64,000 bases of DNA from Cyclobacterium qasimii M12-11B (GCF_000427295.1 NZ_ATNM01000202.1:1-64000); one strand, 5' to 3'. Shown: positions 45,361-55,469, counted from the first letter of the stretch. Notes: generated from the sequence alone by a model not told the origin. Numbers and translations: made by a program.

Positions 45361-46392
45361 TCATTTTTTCCAAAGTTTTAATCTGCTTTCGAAGGCCTCC
45401 AGGTGTTGGTCCGTAAAATCCATATGAGTAACCATCCTGACCTGGTCTTTGCCGAATTTAACCGCCCAGATATTTCTTTCAGTCAGTTCTTCTAAAAATG
45501 ACTCCGGGCTTATTTGTTCCAATTCGGCAATTACAATATTGGTTGAAACCGGTAAAATCTCTTTGACGAAAGGAGTTTGTTGTAAAATGACTGCAAGGGC
45601 CTTCGCTCTTTCATGATCATCCTCCAGCCTGAAAACATTATTATCCAAAGCATATATTCCGGCGGCTGCTAGCATACCCGCCTGTCTCATGCCTCCACCC
45701 AAAGCTTTTCTGATCTTTCTAGCCCTCTTCATGTCTGCCTGACTTCCCAATAACACAGAACCAACAGGACAGCCCAATCCTTTACTCAAGCATACAGATA
45801 TGGTATCAAACATTTTCCCCCATTCAAAGGGTCGTTCACCAGTTGATACGAGCGCATTAAAAATTCTGGCACCATCCAAATGGAGTTTCAATCCTGTCTC
45901 TTTACACAACTGCCTGATGGGTCTTACCTCGTCGAGTGTATATACACTTCCTCCTCCTTTGTTCATCGTGTTTTCCAAAGACACCAAAGTAGTTTCTGGC
46001 AAATGATCATCATCAGGATTAATGACTTGGCGAATGGCTTCAGCATCAATTTTACCGAAGTTTCCATCCAAAAGCTTTACCGAGGCAAGGCTATTGGACA
46101 TTATCCCACCACCTTCATACAAATAGATATGTGAAGATTTATGGCAAATGATTTCTGTTTGAGGCCTGGTATGTAACTTAATGGCTATCTGGTTGGTCAT
46201 GGTTCCAGAAGGGCAAAATAAACCTGCCTCCATACCGAACATTCCAGCCAGTTGTTCTTCTAATATATTTACGGTAGGATCCTCTCCAAACACATCATCA
46301 CCCAAGCCAGCATTCAGCATGGTCTCTTTCATTGCTTGGGTCGGCAAGGTCAAGGTATCAGACCTAAGATCTATCCTCAATTTATTATCCAT
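45361..46392 (-). CDS. ltaE: Low-specificity L-threonine aldolase
   Basis: A PLP enzyme cleaving L-threonine or allo-threonine to glycine and acetaldehyde. Features seen are IDLRSDTLTLPT at the start, GLFCPSGTMTNQIA, SLENTMNKGGGSVY, LHLDGARIFNA, and the PLP-Lys in DTISVCLSKGLGCPVGSVL. The Met at 46392 (MDNKLRIDLRSDT) is chosen over a longer frame to 46419, as it overlaps the upstream DUF2721 gene by only eight bases. Full length at 343 aa. Confidence 0.93.
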   Translation of the reverse strand: MDNKLRIDLRSDTLTLPTQAMKETMLNAGLGDDVFGEDPTVNILEEQLAGMFGMEAGLFCPSGTMTNQIAIKLHTRPQTEIICHKSSHIYLYEGGGIMSNSLASVKLLDGNFGKIDAEAIRQVINPDDDHLPETTLVSLENTMNKGGGSVYTLDEVRPIRQLCKETGLKLHLDGARIFNALVSTGERPFEWGKMFDTISVCLSKGLGCPVGSVLLGSQADMKRARKIRKALGGGMRQAGMLAAAGIYALDNNVFRLEDDHERAKALAVILQQTPFVKEILPVSTNIVIAELEQISPESFLEELTERNIWAVKFGKDQVRMVTHMDFTDQHLEAFESRLKLWKK

Positions 46393-46840
46393 CGTTATTT
46401 TTTTTATAATTCTGCCCAAATTTGGTGCGGGTCTTTATGTCCAGCAAATCTTCAATATCCGAAAGTTCTATATTCAACGCATTATTTGAAATTTGTATTT
46501 CTGCCAAAGAGATGCCTAAAGACACTAACAAGGAAAGCATACTTGCCATAAATACCCAATTGGCTGCAATATCGAAATCCTGGTACAATAAAAACATACA
46601 AATCACACACAGAAAAAAACTTATGACACCATAGGTCTGCATGTTTTTTATCATCGTCAGCCTTTTTTTCAGATTTTTGATCTGCCCGATAATGACCTCC
46701 TCACCCATGCTATCTTCCTTGTACTCTTTGTGCAAACCCCTTATTAAGTTTGCCATTGCTAAAAACCGATTGGTATAGGCCAACATGAGCAAGGTGATGG
46801 CGGAAAAAAGCAAGGCTGGTGTAGAAAGTGTTAGCTCCAT
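46385..46840 (-). CDS. DUF2721 membrane protein
   Basis: The start LSTPALLFSAITLLMLAYTNRFLAMANLIRGLH is the DUF2721 signature. Three membrane helices (about residues 8-28, 72-88, 92-112) and a charged cytoplasmic tail follow. The function is unknown. It overlaps the threonine aldolase start, suggesting co-transcription without functional proof. Confidence 0.85.
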   Translation of the reverse strand: MELTLSTPALLFSAITLLMLAYTNRFLAMANLIRGLHKEYKEDSMGEEVIIGQIKNLKKRLTMIKNMQTYGVISFFLCVICMFLLYQDFDIAANWVFMASMLSLLVSLGISLAEIQISNNALNIELSDIEDLLDIKTRTKFGQNYKKNNDG

Positions 46841-47030
46841 AATTTAATTCATTTAAAAGTTTAGCAATGACTGTCTTAATCGTATCGAAACTGACTTCAA
46901 CTCAGGAAATCAACATCAAATTTAGCCTAACGGCATTTAGTATTTTGCCATGATTTCCTTTGTAGAGATCCAATCATCACTAAGAAATCCAATGTAAAAT
47001 CGAGAGCTAAACCACAATTTAAACTAAAAT

Positions 47031-47057
47031 AAAAACCCCGTCAAATCAATGACGGGG
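47031..47057 (-). terminator. Terminator after the ECF sigma/anti-sigma pair
   Basis: On the minus strand CCCCGTCA pairs with TGACGGGG around a 6-base loop, followed by TTTTT and more T/A. It lies 27 bases after the anti-sigma stop. Confidence 0.9.
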
Positions 47058-47083
47058 TCCAGTATATATTTTAGGTAAATATT

Positions 47084-47922
47084 TTAGGAGACTTCTCCTA
47101 AAACTACCAGCTTTTCAAGTGTAGGACTTTCACTTCCTCCTTTAGGTTCTATGGTGATGGCAAAAGCTTGTGCTCCTGAAGCAATGTTCATGGTTTGCAA
47201 ATCAATTCTTTTGCCTGGATTTACCAAGCCAATACCAATTGGGCCGTCTTCACCTATTGCCCATAATTGATAATCGTTTTCTTCATCAAGTGCAGCCAAT
47301 TGATTGACTGAAATTAGCACTTCTTTGCTTTCTTTATCCCAAAACACATCTACCAAGGCATCTTCCTGCATAGGAAAACCTTCGCCTTTCATGGGGATTT
47401 TATCAAAATTCCCTGTAATGAATTTCTCCATCCCAGTATCTAACGATTTCAATTTTACCTGATTGGCTTGTATCTCTTCAGCCAGCACACCATTTTGTTG
47501 TAATGATATTGCCAACCTTTCTTCCGCATCTGAATACTGATTGGCGTAATATATTGCTACAAATACGGAAACAAGGGCTACTACCGAGGCGGCAACAGCG
47601 AATGTTTTCCAAGGATTGGCCAATGGCACTTCTTTGCCTAACCTTACCTCTTTCTGCAAAGGTTTATCAGGAATATCTGTAGCGCTGTGCTTTTTGTTCT
47701 CAGCTTCCAGTGTTTCAAAAATTTTATTTTAATTCCACTGGATGGACTGATTCCTGAAACTTCATCGATAGCAAGCATGGCTTCTTCAATGGCAGTTATC
47801 TCCTGTTCAATTTCAGGGTACTTCTTTGCCATTGCAAGAACCTCTTGTTGTTCTGTCTCATTAAGATCTCCCAATACGAAGAGCTCCAATTTACCGGACG
47901 ATATGTAGTCTTGGATATCCAC
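47084..47922 (-). pseudogene. RskA-type anti-sigma factor, frameshifted
   Basis: It starts with GTG, sharing its first base with the end of the sigma-gene stop codon (TAG-TG). The N-terminus MDIQDYISSGKLELFVLGDLNETE matches the cytoplasmic sigma-binding domain of RskA-like proteins. After SSGIK the frame shifts; adding one A at 47727-47730 (T-run on the plus strand) joins it to KIFETLEAE onward. That part continues to the membrane helix (TFAVAASVVALVSVFVAIYYA) and the DUF-type C-terminal domain (YQLWAIGEDGPIGIGLV, FAITIEPKGGSESPT). The restored protein is about 279 aa with one membrane span. If real, the shift would uncouple the sensor from the sigma-binding part. Confidence 0.85.
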
Positions 47923-48455
47923 TAGATTTTATCAGCTTTCAGTTTCAACACTTTGATGGCAGACCTTATCCTGGATTTCACAGTACCTAAAGGCAAGGAA
48001 TACTCTTCCGCTACCTCAGTATGGGTATACCCTTTAAAGTAGATACATTCCATCACGAATCTTTGTTCGTCATTCAGGTCATCCATCAATTCTTTGACAC
48101 CGATTCCGTCTACAGTTGCTGCTGTACCGGCATCGTTCTCCATACCATATACGTAAGCATCTATCGTATTGGTCTTACTCTTCTTTGAAAATTCCTTCGA
48201 ACGAGTTTTATCTATGGCCGAATTCCTGCAAATGTTGGCCATCCAGGTATAGAGCCGTCCTTTGCTTTCATCATAATTATCAATCTTATTGACAATTTTA
48301 ATGAAAGCATCATGAAAGACCTCTTCGGCTATGTCCCGATCAAAAATGATCCGAGAAATCACACCAAACAAAGCTTTGGAGTATTTTTCATACAAATACT
48401 CCTGAACTTTGTTGTCTCTGGCTCTAAGCCCATGTACTAATGCCTGTTCTTCCAA
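47922..48455 (-). CDS. ECF sigma factor (SigK-like)
   Basis: At 177 aa, region 2 has YLYEKYSKALFGVISRIIFDRDIAEEVFHDAFIKI and LYTWMANICRNSAIDKTR; region 4 has LNDEQRFVMECIYFKGYTHTEVAEEYSLPLGTVKSRIRSAI. It is immediately followed by its RskA-type anti-sigma, a typical pair responding to redox or envelope stress. The target promoters cannot be told. Confidence 0.93.
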   Translation of the reverse strand: MEEQALVHGLRARDNKVQEYLYEKYSKALFGVISRIIFDRDIAEEVFHDAFIKIVNKIDNYDESKGRLYTWMANICRNSAIDKTRSKEFSKKSKTNTIDAYVYGMENDAGTAATVDGIGVKELMDDLNDEQRFVMECIYFKGYTHTEVAEEYSLPLGTVKSRIRSAIKVLKLKADKI

Positions 48456-48511
48456 AAAGCGTGTTGGTCAATAATTGACTACTACAAATTTTTAATTACC
48501 CTAGCTGAATT

Positions 48512-49908
48512 TTATAAATGTATCACTTCACCATAGGCTGCTGCTGCAGCTTCCATCACTGCCTCAGACATGGTAGGATGTGGGTGTACAGTCTTGATAA
48601 TCTCGTGTCCGGTAGTTTCAAGTTTCCTGATAGCTACAATTTCAGCTATTAATTCTGTTACATTATATCCGATCATGTGTGCTCCAAGGAGTTCACCATA
48701 TTTCGCATCGAATATAAGTTTCACAAAACCATCTTTGGCTCCAGCTGCAGAAGCTTTTCCAGAGGCAGAGAAAGGGAATTTACCTACTTTAATTTCATAT
48801 CCTGCTTCCTTGGCTTTGGCTTCGGTGAAACCTACAGAAGAGATTTCAGGAAGACAATAAGTACAACCAGGAATATTGTTATAATCTAGAGGATCAGGAT
48901 TTTGACCTGCAATATTTTCTACACATATAATTCCTTCTGCAGAAGCTACGTGAGCTAAAGCAGGCCCAGGAACCACATCTCCAATGGCATAGTAACCTGG
49001 CATATTGGTTTTGTAAAGCTCATCTACTTTGATTTTGCCTCTATCCACTAATACCCCAACATCTTCAAGACCACAATTCTCTACATTTGACACTACGCCT
49101 ACTGCTGAAAGTACAATGTCACAATCAATTTTTTCTTCTCCGTCTTTGGTCTTGACAGTAACTTTACAGCCATCACCTTTGGTATCCACATTGGTCACCT
49201 CAGCACTGGTCATCACTTTGATGCCTTTCTTTTTATATATTTTTTCTAGTGTTTTGGACACTTCCTCGTCTTCATTTGGAACGATACGATCCAAGAATTC
49301 AACGATGGTCACTTCCACACCAATAGAGCTGTATACATAGGCAAATTCTACCCCTATGGCTCCAGACCCTACAACTACCATTTTCTTTGGCAATTTATCC
49401 AGTGTCATCGCCTTGCGGTAACCTACTATTTTTTCATTGTCTATTTTTAAAGCAGGCAGCTCTTTGGATCTTCCTCCAGTGGCTATAATGATATGGTCGG
49501 CACTGTACTCTGTTTTCTTACCGTCCTTATCTTCTACCTCTACTTTTTTGCCAGGTTTTATTTTTCCCCAACCCGTAAGTTTTTCAATTTTATTTTCTTG
49601 AATAAAAATTGAATGCCTTTACTCATGCCATCTGCAACGTTCCGACTGCGCTTGATCATGTCGTCAAAATTCACGCTCGCTTTTTCTACGGAAATACCAT
49701 AATCCTCTGCGTGATTAATGTATTCAAATACTTGAGCGCTTTTTATCAAAGCTTTGGTAGGAATACAACCCCAATTAAGACAAATCCCACCTAGATCTGC
49801 TGCTTCTACTACCGCAGTCTTTAATCCTAATTGAGAAGCTCTAATTGCTGCTACATAACCTCCTGGACCACTGCCCAGAACAATGACATCGAATTTAGTT
49901 GAAGACAT
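48512..49908 (-). pseudogene. lpdA: Dihydrolipoyl dehydrogenase (E3), frameshifted
   Basis: It reoxidises dihydrolipoamide in 2-oxoacid dehydrogenase and glycine-cleavage complexes. The N-terminal part has VIVLGSGPGGYVAAIRA (FAD) and the redox disulfide GGICLNWGCIPTKAL. After IQFLFKK the frame moves; adding one A at 49593-49596 gives NKIEKLTGWGKIKPGKKV and continues through IIIATGGRSKELP, VVVGSGAIGVEFAYV (NAD), YAIGDVVPGPALAHVASAEG and HPHPTMSEAVMEAA. The rebuilt protein is about 465 aa, exactly the family length with all catalytic residues. A homopolymer sequencing error is the likeliest cause in so important a gene. Confidence 0.93.
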
Positions 49909-50126
49909 ATTTTTATCTTTTGATTACTATTTTGCTATGCAAATTTATAATAATTAAGTTCAGAAAAAAATTTGGTTTTACATATAAAAGTTAATATAAT
50001 TCCAATTTTTCCTCAGCCTGAGCTACGTTACTCAAAATGTATGAGGAATGAATAAATTATTGGGTTGCCTATTTTTTATAATTAATAGCTATTTTTGAAT
50101 TCAATCAAACATTAAAAAAATTGACT

Positions 50127-50873
50127 ATGGGATTACTTTCAGGTAAAAAAGCCTTGGTAACAGGGGCTTCCAAAGGAATAGGCAGGTCCATTGCTATACG
50201 TTTTGCTCAGGAAGGTGCTGATGTGGCCTTTACTTATTTGTCAAGTGTAGAAAAAGGAGAGGCACTTGAAAAAGAATTGGCCGCTTTTGGTATAAAAGCA
50301 AAAGGTTTTCGTTCTGATGCTTCAAACTTTGCAGCTGCAGACAAATTAATAGGTGATGTGGTAACATTTTTAGGTGGAATAGATATTCTTGTAAATAATG
50401 CCGGAATCACCCGTGACAACCTCTTAATGAGAATGTCTGAGGAACACTGGGACGAAGTGATTAATATCAACCTCAAGTCCTGTTTTAATACCGTAAAGGC
50501 TGTAACACGAACCATGATGAAAGCCAAAGCTGGATCCATCATCAACATTACTTCCGTAGTGGGTGTTAGAGGAAATGCCGGACAATCCAATTACGCTGCT
50601 TCAAAAGCAGGTATTATTGGCTTCACCAAATCTGTAGCTTTAGAACTTGGTTCAAGAAATATCCGAAGCAATGCCATCGCACCAGGATTTATTGAGACTG
50701 AAATGACTGCTGTGCTGGATGAAAAAACTGTTCAGGGTTGGAGAGATGCCATTCCTATGAAAAGAGGAGGAAAACCCGAAGAAGTGGCCGATGCCTGTGT
50801 GTTTTTAGGATCGGACATGAGTACTTATATTTCAGGCCAAACACTTGAAGTAAATGGTGCCATGAATACCTAA
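50127..50873 (+). CDS. fabG: 3-oxoacyl-[ACP] reductase
   Basis: An SDR with KALVTGASKGIGRSIA, DILVNNAGITRDNLLMRM, the catalytic NITSVVGVRGNAGQSNYAASKAG (Ser-Tyr-Lys) and IAPGFIETEMT. It reduces 3-oxoacyl-ACP in fatty acid synthesis. The ATG at 50127 (MGLLSGKKALV) is preferred over an upstream TTG at 50121. It is followed by a terminator and stands alone, so other FabG-like SDR roles are possible, but the NAGITRDNLLMRM signature is typical of FabG. Confidence 0.92.
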   Translation: MGLLSGKKALVTGASKGIGRSIAIRFAQEGADVAFTYLSSVEKGEALEKELAAFGIKAKGFRSDASNFAAADKLIGDVVTFLGGIDILVNNAGITRDNLLMRMSEEHWDEVININLKSCFNTVKAVTRTMMKAKAGSIINITSVVGVRGNAGQSNYAASKAGIIGFTKSVALELGSRNIRSNAIAPGFIETEMTAVLDEKTVQGWRDAIPMKRGGKPEEVADACVFLGSDMSTYISGQTLEVNGAMNT

Positions 50874-50906
50874 ACCAAGCAACCAAAATAATTTAAAGCT
50901 TTTATG

Positions 50907-50933
50907 GCCCGAGGTATTCACCTTGGGCTTTTT
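50907..50933 (+). terminator. Terminator after fabG
   Basis: GCCCGAGGT pairs with ACCTTGGGC (one G-T pair) around ATTC, followed by TTTTT. It is 34 bp past the fabG stop. Confidence 0.88.
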
Positions 50934-51181
50934 GTTTTAAGCTTGCCGATTTGACTTCTTTATTTAGGTGATAATCTTTATATTTATTGTCGCGGTAAAG
51001 AAGGAAATGACCTATTCAGAAATAAAACGCCATCATTGGAAAGACATCATCTGACCTGGGTTGATTTTTAACCTCGAATATTTAAGAAACGAGGCACTTT
51101 ATCGATGTGTTAATGAAATGAAAATTTAATAGGGAGACTAGTTCTATTTGTCAAAAAGTAGTTTTATAACTGTAGCGAAAA

Positions 51182-51541
51182 ATGGGAGGGTCAAAAAACA
51201 CAGATGACTATATTGCGGAATTCCCGCCTAATGTACAGCAAAAGTTGGAGCAAATACGAGCTATCGTTAAGGAAAACATTCCGGTCGAGGCCGAAGAATG
51301 CATCAATTATAAAATGCCAACTTTTAAATTGCATGGAAATCTCGTTCATTATGCTGCCTACCAAAATCAAATTGGCTTCTACCCTTCCCCATCGGCAATT
51401 GAATTTTTCAAATCAGAGTTAACAAATTACACCTATTCCAAAGGAGCCATTCAATTTCCGATGGACAAACCTTTACCCCTGGAGCTGATTGCAGCAATCG
51501 TACAATTCAGGGTGAAAGAAAACCTAATGAAGAAAAAATAG
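51182..51541 (+). CDS. DUF1801 (YdhG-like) protein
   Basis: At 119 aa it shows the DUF1801 pattern: DDYIAEFPPNVQQKLEQIRAIVKENIP, EECINYKMPTFKLHGNLVHYAAYQNQIGFYP and YTYSKGAIQFPMDKPLPLELI. Some relatives are described as iron chaperones (YdhG); evidence is thin and function is best left open. It is a single gene upstream of the sulfurtransferase. Confidence 0.85.
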   Translation: MGGSKNTDDYIAEFPPNVQQKLEQIRAIVKENIPVEAEECINYKMPTFKLHGNLVHYAAYQNQIGFYPSPSAIEFFKSELTNYTYSKGAIQFPMDKPLPLELIAAIVQFRVKENLMKKK

Positions 51542-51637
51542 AGACCTCCATAAACCACTTAGGCTTTAATTTGTCTAGCTCCTCCACTTTCTAAAAGCAA
51601 TGTGATTTCATTGCTTATTAAAAACCTTACTATTAAA

Positions 51638-52479
51638 ATGAAAAGTATGATCAATCCTATAATCAAAGCGGAAGCATTTCACCAATTGTCCCAGACTCAA
51701 AATTTGATCTTAATAGATGCACGTTTTGTTTATTCAAATTATGAGAAGGGGCATCTTGATGGAGCCTTGCATGTCGATCTGAATAAGGATTTGTCCCAAA
51801 TAGTAGAGAATCCTGCACATGGAGGTCGGCATCCCTTGCCTTCTCCCGCAGCCTTTGGTAGCACGCTTGGAAAATTAGGCATAACCCCAGAAAGTCATGT
51901 GATTGTTTATGATGACAAGAACGCCTCTATGTCTGCAGCCCGTTTTTGGTGGATGCTAAAGGCGCTTGGCCATGAGAAAGTCCAGGTTTTAGATGGAGGC
52001 TTTCAAGCCGCCGAAAAACAAGGATTCCTTGTTAACAATGAAATTGCTACTCCTCAATCTTCATCCCCTTACCCAGTAACAGATTGGAAATCCCCCTTGG
52101 CTGACCTAACTGAAGTAAAATCAGCTTCAGGCAAAAGGAATCAAATGATTATTGATGTAAGAGAATCCGAAAGGTATCAGGGTTTAAAAGAACCCATTGA
52201 TAAAATCGCTGGACATATTCCAGGTGCGATCAACCTCCCTTTTACGGAAAATTTAGATGAAAACGGCTCCTTTTTATCGCAAGAAAATTAAAAGAAAAAT
52301 ACCTGAAAGCATTTAAAGCTACTCCCTCAAGCGAAATCATTGTCCACTGTGGATCCGGCGTAACGGCCTGCCATACGCTTCTGGCCATCACTTTTGCAGG
52401 ATTGGATATTCCAAAATTATATGTTGGTTCCTGGAGCGAATGGTCAAGAAATAATTTGCCTATGGTCACTGAAAGTTAG
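51638..52479 (+). pseudogene. sseA: Rhodanese-like sulfurtransferase (SseA type), frameshifted
   Basis: Two rhodanese domains are present: LILIDARFVYSNYEKGHLDGALHVDL in the first and IIDVRESERYQG with KIAGHIPGAINLPF in the second. The frame stops after SFLSQEN. Adding one A in the run 52284-52287 restores EKLKEKYLKAFKATPSSEI and the active site VHCGSGVTACHTLLA, ending at 52477-52479. As read, the catalytic Cys loop is separated from the rest. The start Met at 51638 (MKSMINPIIKAEAF) is chosen over an upstream frame to 51602. The restored length of about 280 aa is normal for thiosulfate/3-mercaptopyruvate sulfurtransferases. Confidence 0.88.
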
Positions 52480-52481
52480 AC

Positions 52482-53834
52482 TCACAGGTCTATTTTTCTT
52501 CGCCAGAGCAGGTAATTAATCCCTAGATTAAAATTCACGCCATGAAATTTAGTATTATTGGCTCCTGTGGTATTTAAAGGTAGCCAGTAGGTAGAATTAA
52601 CCTCCAGCTTTAATCGCTCAGAGATTGAATAAGAACTTCCTATGCCTAGCATCAAGTGTGATAATTTCCATTCATTTACCGTAATGGATTCCGAATAGTC
52701 AGGACTTCCTGGTAGCTCTTCAAATAGGTAACTAAACAACTGATTGCGGGTAAAATTAAACATCCCACCACCATGAATATTTAGGTCAAACTTACCATAA
52801 TTGACTGGCCTATATGAGCCCATTAAAGGAATGAATAATTGTTCGGTCCTTATTTCTATATCATCCGGTAAAATTCCATTATCCTTCATTCCCGGATAGG
52901 CCAAAAGATCAACCCTATTCAGGTCTTCCGGATCATCTATTTCTCCTTGCAAATTACCCCAAAGCAAACCAGTACTTAAACCAACCTTATTGTTCCAAAG
53001 TAATTCTACAGAAGCTCCTGGAATAAAAGAAGGTTCATATTCGAACTCCTTTTGAAATGGGAAAAGAACATTAATATTAGCATTGGCATGTACTGACAGT
53101 GCTTTCTTGTTTTTACCATTCAAAATTGGATTGGATAAATTGCTAGTGTCGCCCACCACTTGTTTTAAATCAGATTGAAACATTTCCTTTCTGATTTTTT
53201 CCAAAGAGTCTCTGGACAAATCACTGTATCCATTGGCTGGTATTTGTTGGTTTTTCTGTTTCCCTAAATCCCTTTGATGCTCAGTTGCACCAGATGATAT
53301 GACTCGTTCGTTATCTGATGCATCACCAATAACTGGCAATGGTTTTTCTACCTCGTTTGAACCAGCATCAGTATCAAAAGAAGGATTAGATTTTATTCTA
53401 TTGGTATTATTACTTGCAATTGGAATGTTATGAATTGAATAATCATTGCTTTGTACTAAAGAAGCTTGGTCATCTACAGTCTTTTGCTCACTTACAGACA
53501 AAGGGAGCGACTGTGAATTAATCACTTGCTTCTGATAGACATATAGGGTATCATAGATGTACAGGGTGTCTCTAACAGTGATCGTAACGGGATCATGTTT
53601 TTTAAAATCCTGAATCCCTGATGTACTTTCATTATTTTGAAAATAAAAGAGCATCATGGCCAAACCAAATAAACTTGTAGCATAGATATAAGGTGCATAC
53701 CACTGTTTCCAAAAAGGAATTCTCAAGGCCTCTAGGGCAGGTGCAAAATCTTGCCAGGCACTTTCTTCATACTTTGGAGTATAGCCTTCCAGGGTTGCTT
53801 TTATTTTCTTTTCAAAAGAATCTTTAGGCTCCAT
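52482..53834 (-). CDS. Putative trans-envelope anti-sigma protein with barrel-like C-terminus
   Basis: The start overlaps the ECF sigma gene by 11 bases. Residues 1-45 (SFEKKIKATLEGYTPKYEESAWQDF) look like a cytoplasmic sigma-binding stub. One membrane helix follows (about 48-66, YIYATSLFGLAMMLFYF), then a 170-residue Ser/Asn/Gln-rich linker. From about residue 245 there are alternating strands (ANINVLFPFQ, GASVELLWNNKVGLSTGLLWG, HLMLGIGSSYSISERLKLEVN, NFNLGINYLLW) like an outer-membrane barrel. This layout is seen in other Bacteroidota sigma partners. The anti-sigma role is inferred from position. Confidence 0.75.
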   Translation of the reverse strand: MEPKDSFEKKIKATLEGYTPKYEESAWQDFAPALEALRIPFWKQWYAPYIYATSLFGLAMMLFYFQNNESTSGIQDFKKHDPVTITVRDTLYIYDTLYVYQKQVINSQSLPLSVSEQKTVDDQASLVQSNDYSIHNIPIASNNTNRIKSNPSFDTDAGSNEVEKPLPVIGDASDNERVISSGATEHQRDLGKQKNQQIPANGYSDLSRDSLEKIRKEMFQSDLKQVVGDTSNLSNPILNGKNKKALSVHANANINVLFPFQKEFEYEPSFIPGASVELLWNNKVGLSTGLLWGNLQGEIDDPEDLNRVDLLAYPGMKDNGILPDDIEIRTEQLFIPLMGSYRPVNYGKFDLNIHGGGMFNFTRNQLFSYLFEELPGSPDYSESITVNEWKLSHLMLGIGSSYSISERLKLEVNSTYWLPLNTTGANNTKFHGVNFNLGINYLLWRRKIDL

Positions 53835-54396
53835 ATTGCTCGTCTAGTGAAGGGTTGACAGATAGTAACAGTTGCTTTAACTTTAATCGTGCTTTTGAAT
53901 AGTTGGACTTCGAAGTGCCTTCTGATATACCTAATTTCTCAGCTATTTCTCTGTGGTTATATTCTTCCACAGCATATAAAGTAAATACCATTCTATAGGC
54001 TGGAGGCAATTGTTGAATGAGTTCTAGAAGTTCTTCAGCACCGATTTTATCAAGCACTTCCTCGATTTGGGGTTCTTCTTTTACATGGGAAAGATCTGGG
54101 TGACGGTCATAGAATCGTTTGTTCTTTCGGTAATGATCAATTGCAGTATTGATCATTAATTTTCTAACCCAACCAGCAAAAGACAACTGTGGGTTGTACT
54201 TATCCAATTGAGTGAAAACCTTAAGAAATCCGTCATTGACTACCTCCCTAGCCTCAGCGCTGTTAGCTGTATAGCGAAGGCATATACTCAAAGCATACGG
54301 GAAGGTCAATTGGAAAAGTTTTTCCTGAGCTTTCCGTTCTCCTTTTCTGCATTTGAGAACAAGGGCCTTGAGCTCTTTTGATTCATGTAAATTCAT
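53824..54396 (-). CDS. ECF sigma factor
   Basis: At 190 aa it has region 2 KLFQLTFPYALSICLRYTANSAEAREVVNDGFLKVF and FAGWVRKLMINTAIDHYRK, and region 4 LIQQLPPAYRMVFTLYAVEEYNHREIAEKLGISEGTSKSNYSKARLKLKQLL. It belongs to the large Bacteroidota ECF group. Its partner overlaps it downstream. It is divergent from an outer-membrane protein gene that could be a target, which is speculation. Confidence 0.92.
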   Translation of the reverse strand: MNLHESKELKALVLKCRKGERKAQEKLFQLTFPYALSICLRYTANSAEAREVVNDGFLKVFTQLDKYNPQLSFAGWVRKLMINTAIDHYRKNKRFYDRHPDLSHVKEEPQIEEVLDKIGAEELLELIQQLPPAYRMVFTLYAVEEYNHREIAEKLGISEGTSKSNYSKARLKLKQLLLSVNPSLDEQYGA

Positions 54397-54825
54397 AATA
54401 CAAGTACATCACGTTTACTACACATAAAATGGTTGCCTCGTTTTGTGATGTTTAATAAAAAAATTTCTTTGCCTACCCATCAATTTATGGAATCGCCTCT
54501 TACGAACCTTCAGCGCATTCTAATTCTTCGTACAGAAGTAAAACTGGCTTTAGTAAAGGTTAATTAGAGAGGCATCTGTTTTATGAAAGAAAATTTAAAG
54601 GCCAGGGTTTAAAGCTTTGAACTTTAAATATACCGACTTTAAAATGCTTGACGTCCTACAAAAAGCTATTCATTTTTTGATTAAAGAAAACCCCTTAAAA
54701 TAAAAATACAAACAACTGAATTCCAGTTCACAAAAATAAATTTAGAAAAACCCAATCTTTTCAGGCAACCAATTCCACATGTTTTGGCGTGATCCTTTTG
54801 AAAACGCACAAAACTAAACTAAAAC
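54397..54825. other. Divergent gene-free interval
   Basis: 429 bases between the ECF sigma gene and an outer-membrane protein gene. No open frame, hairpin or repeat stands out. Promoters for both sides should lie here; I could not place them with confidence. Confidence 0.4.
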
Positions 54826-55450
54826 ATGAAAAACATCATTCTAATTATTTTTGCAGTTTGCTTCTCTACTACCATTTATGCTCAGGAAGCCAAAAATCAA
54901 GAAACCCTTTTCAATAAAAAAGTGGATCTCACCAAAATTGGTTTCATGGTATCACCGGGATTTAACTTTACTGAAATCGCTGGAGAAAGTGCAACTTTTT
55001 TACCAATTGAAGGCAGGAGTGGTTTTTTGGGATAAATTGACAATAGGTGGGTACTATTCAGAAGCGATCAACGATGTAAGACCTGCCAATTTATTAGTAG
55101 ATTATCCTAGGGCAAATATTGAGATGAGTGCTGCTGGTGGTTTTATAGAATACAGTTTATATACCAACAAACTATTGCACCTCACCATTCCTGTAGCCAT
55201 CGGAAGCATGGAAATGGAAGGGGATGATTATAACCCTCAGGACATCAATGAAGGGGAAAGCAGGACCATGTACGTAGAACCTGCCGTCCAGGCAGAAGTA
55301 AATCTTCACAAGTATGTCAGGTTACATGCAGGCCTTGGATATCGAATCATGGGTGATCCTAATTACTCAGAAGGGATAATACCTAGAGCAGATGATGCGC
55401 TCAGCTTTCAGGTAGGTTTGAAGTTCGGATTGTTCCAAATCAAAAAATAG
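54826..55450 (+). pseudogene. Outer-membrane beta-barrel protein, frameshifted
   Basis: A signal peptide (MKNIILIIFAVCFSTTIYAQ) leads into VDLTKIGFMVSPGFNFTEIAGESATF, then the frame breaks in the T-run 54996-55001. Removing one T gives FYQLKAGVVFWDKLTIGGYYSEAIND and a barrel running to GLKFGLFQIKK. The strands end in Gly/aromatic pairs. Full length would be about 208 aa. The family is not recognised. It is followed by a strong terminator. Confidence 0.82.
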
Positions 55451-55469
55451 GTTAAATTTTTCTTGTTAA

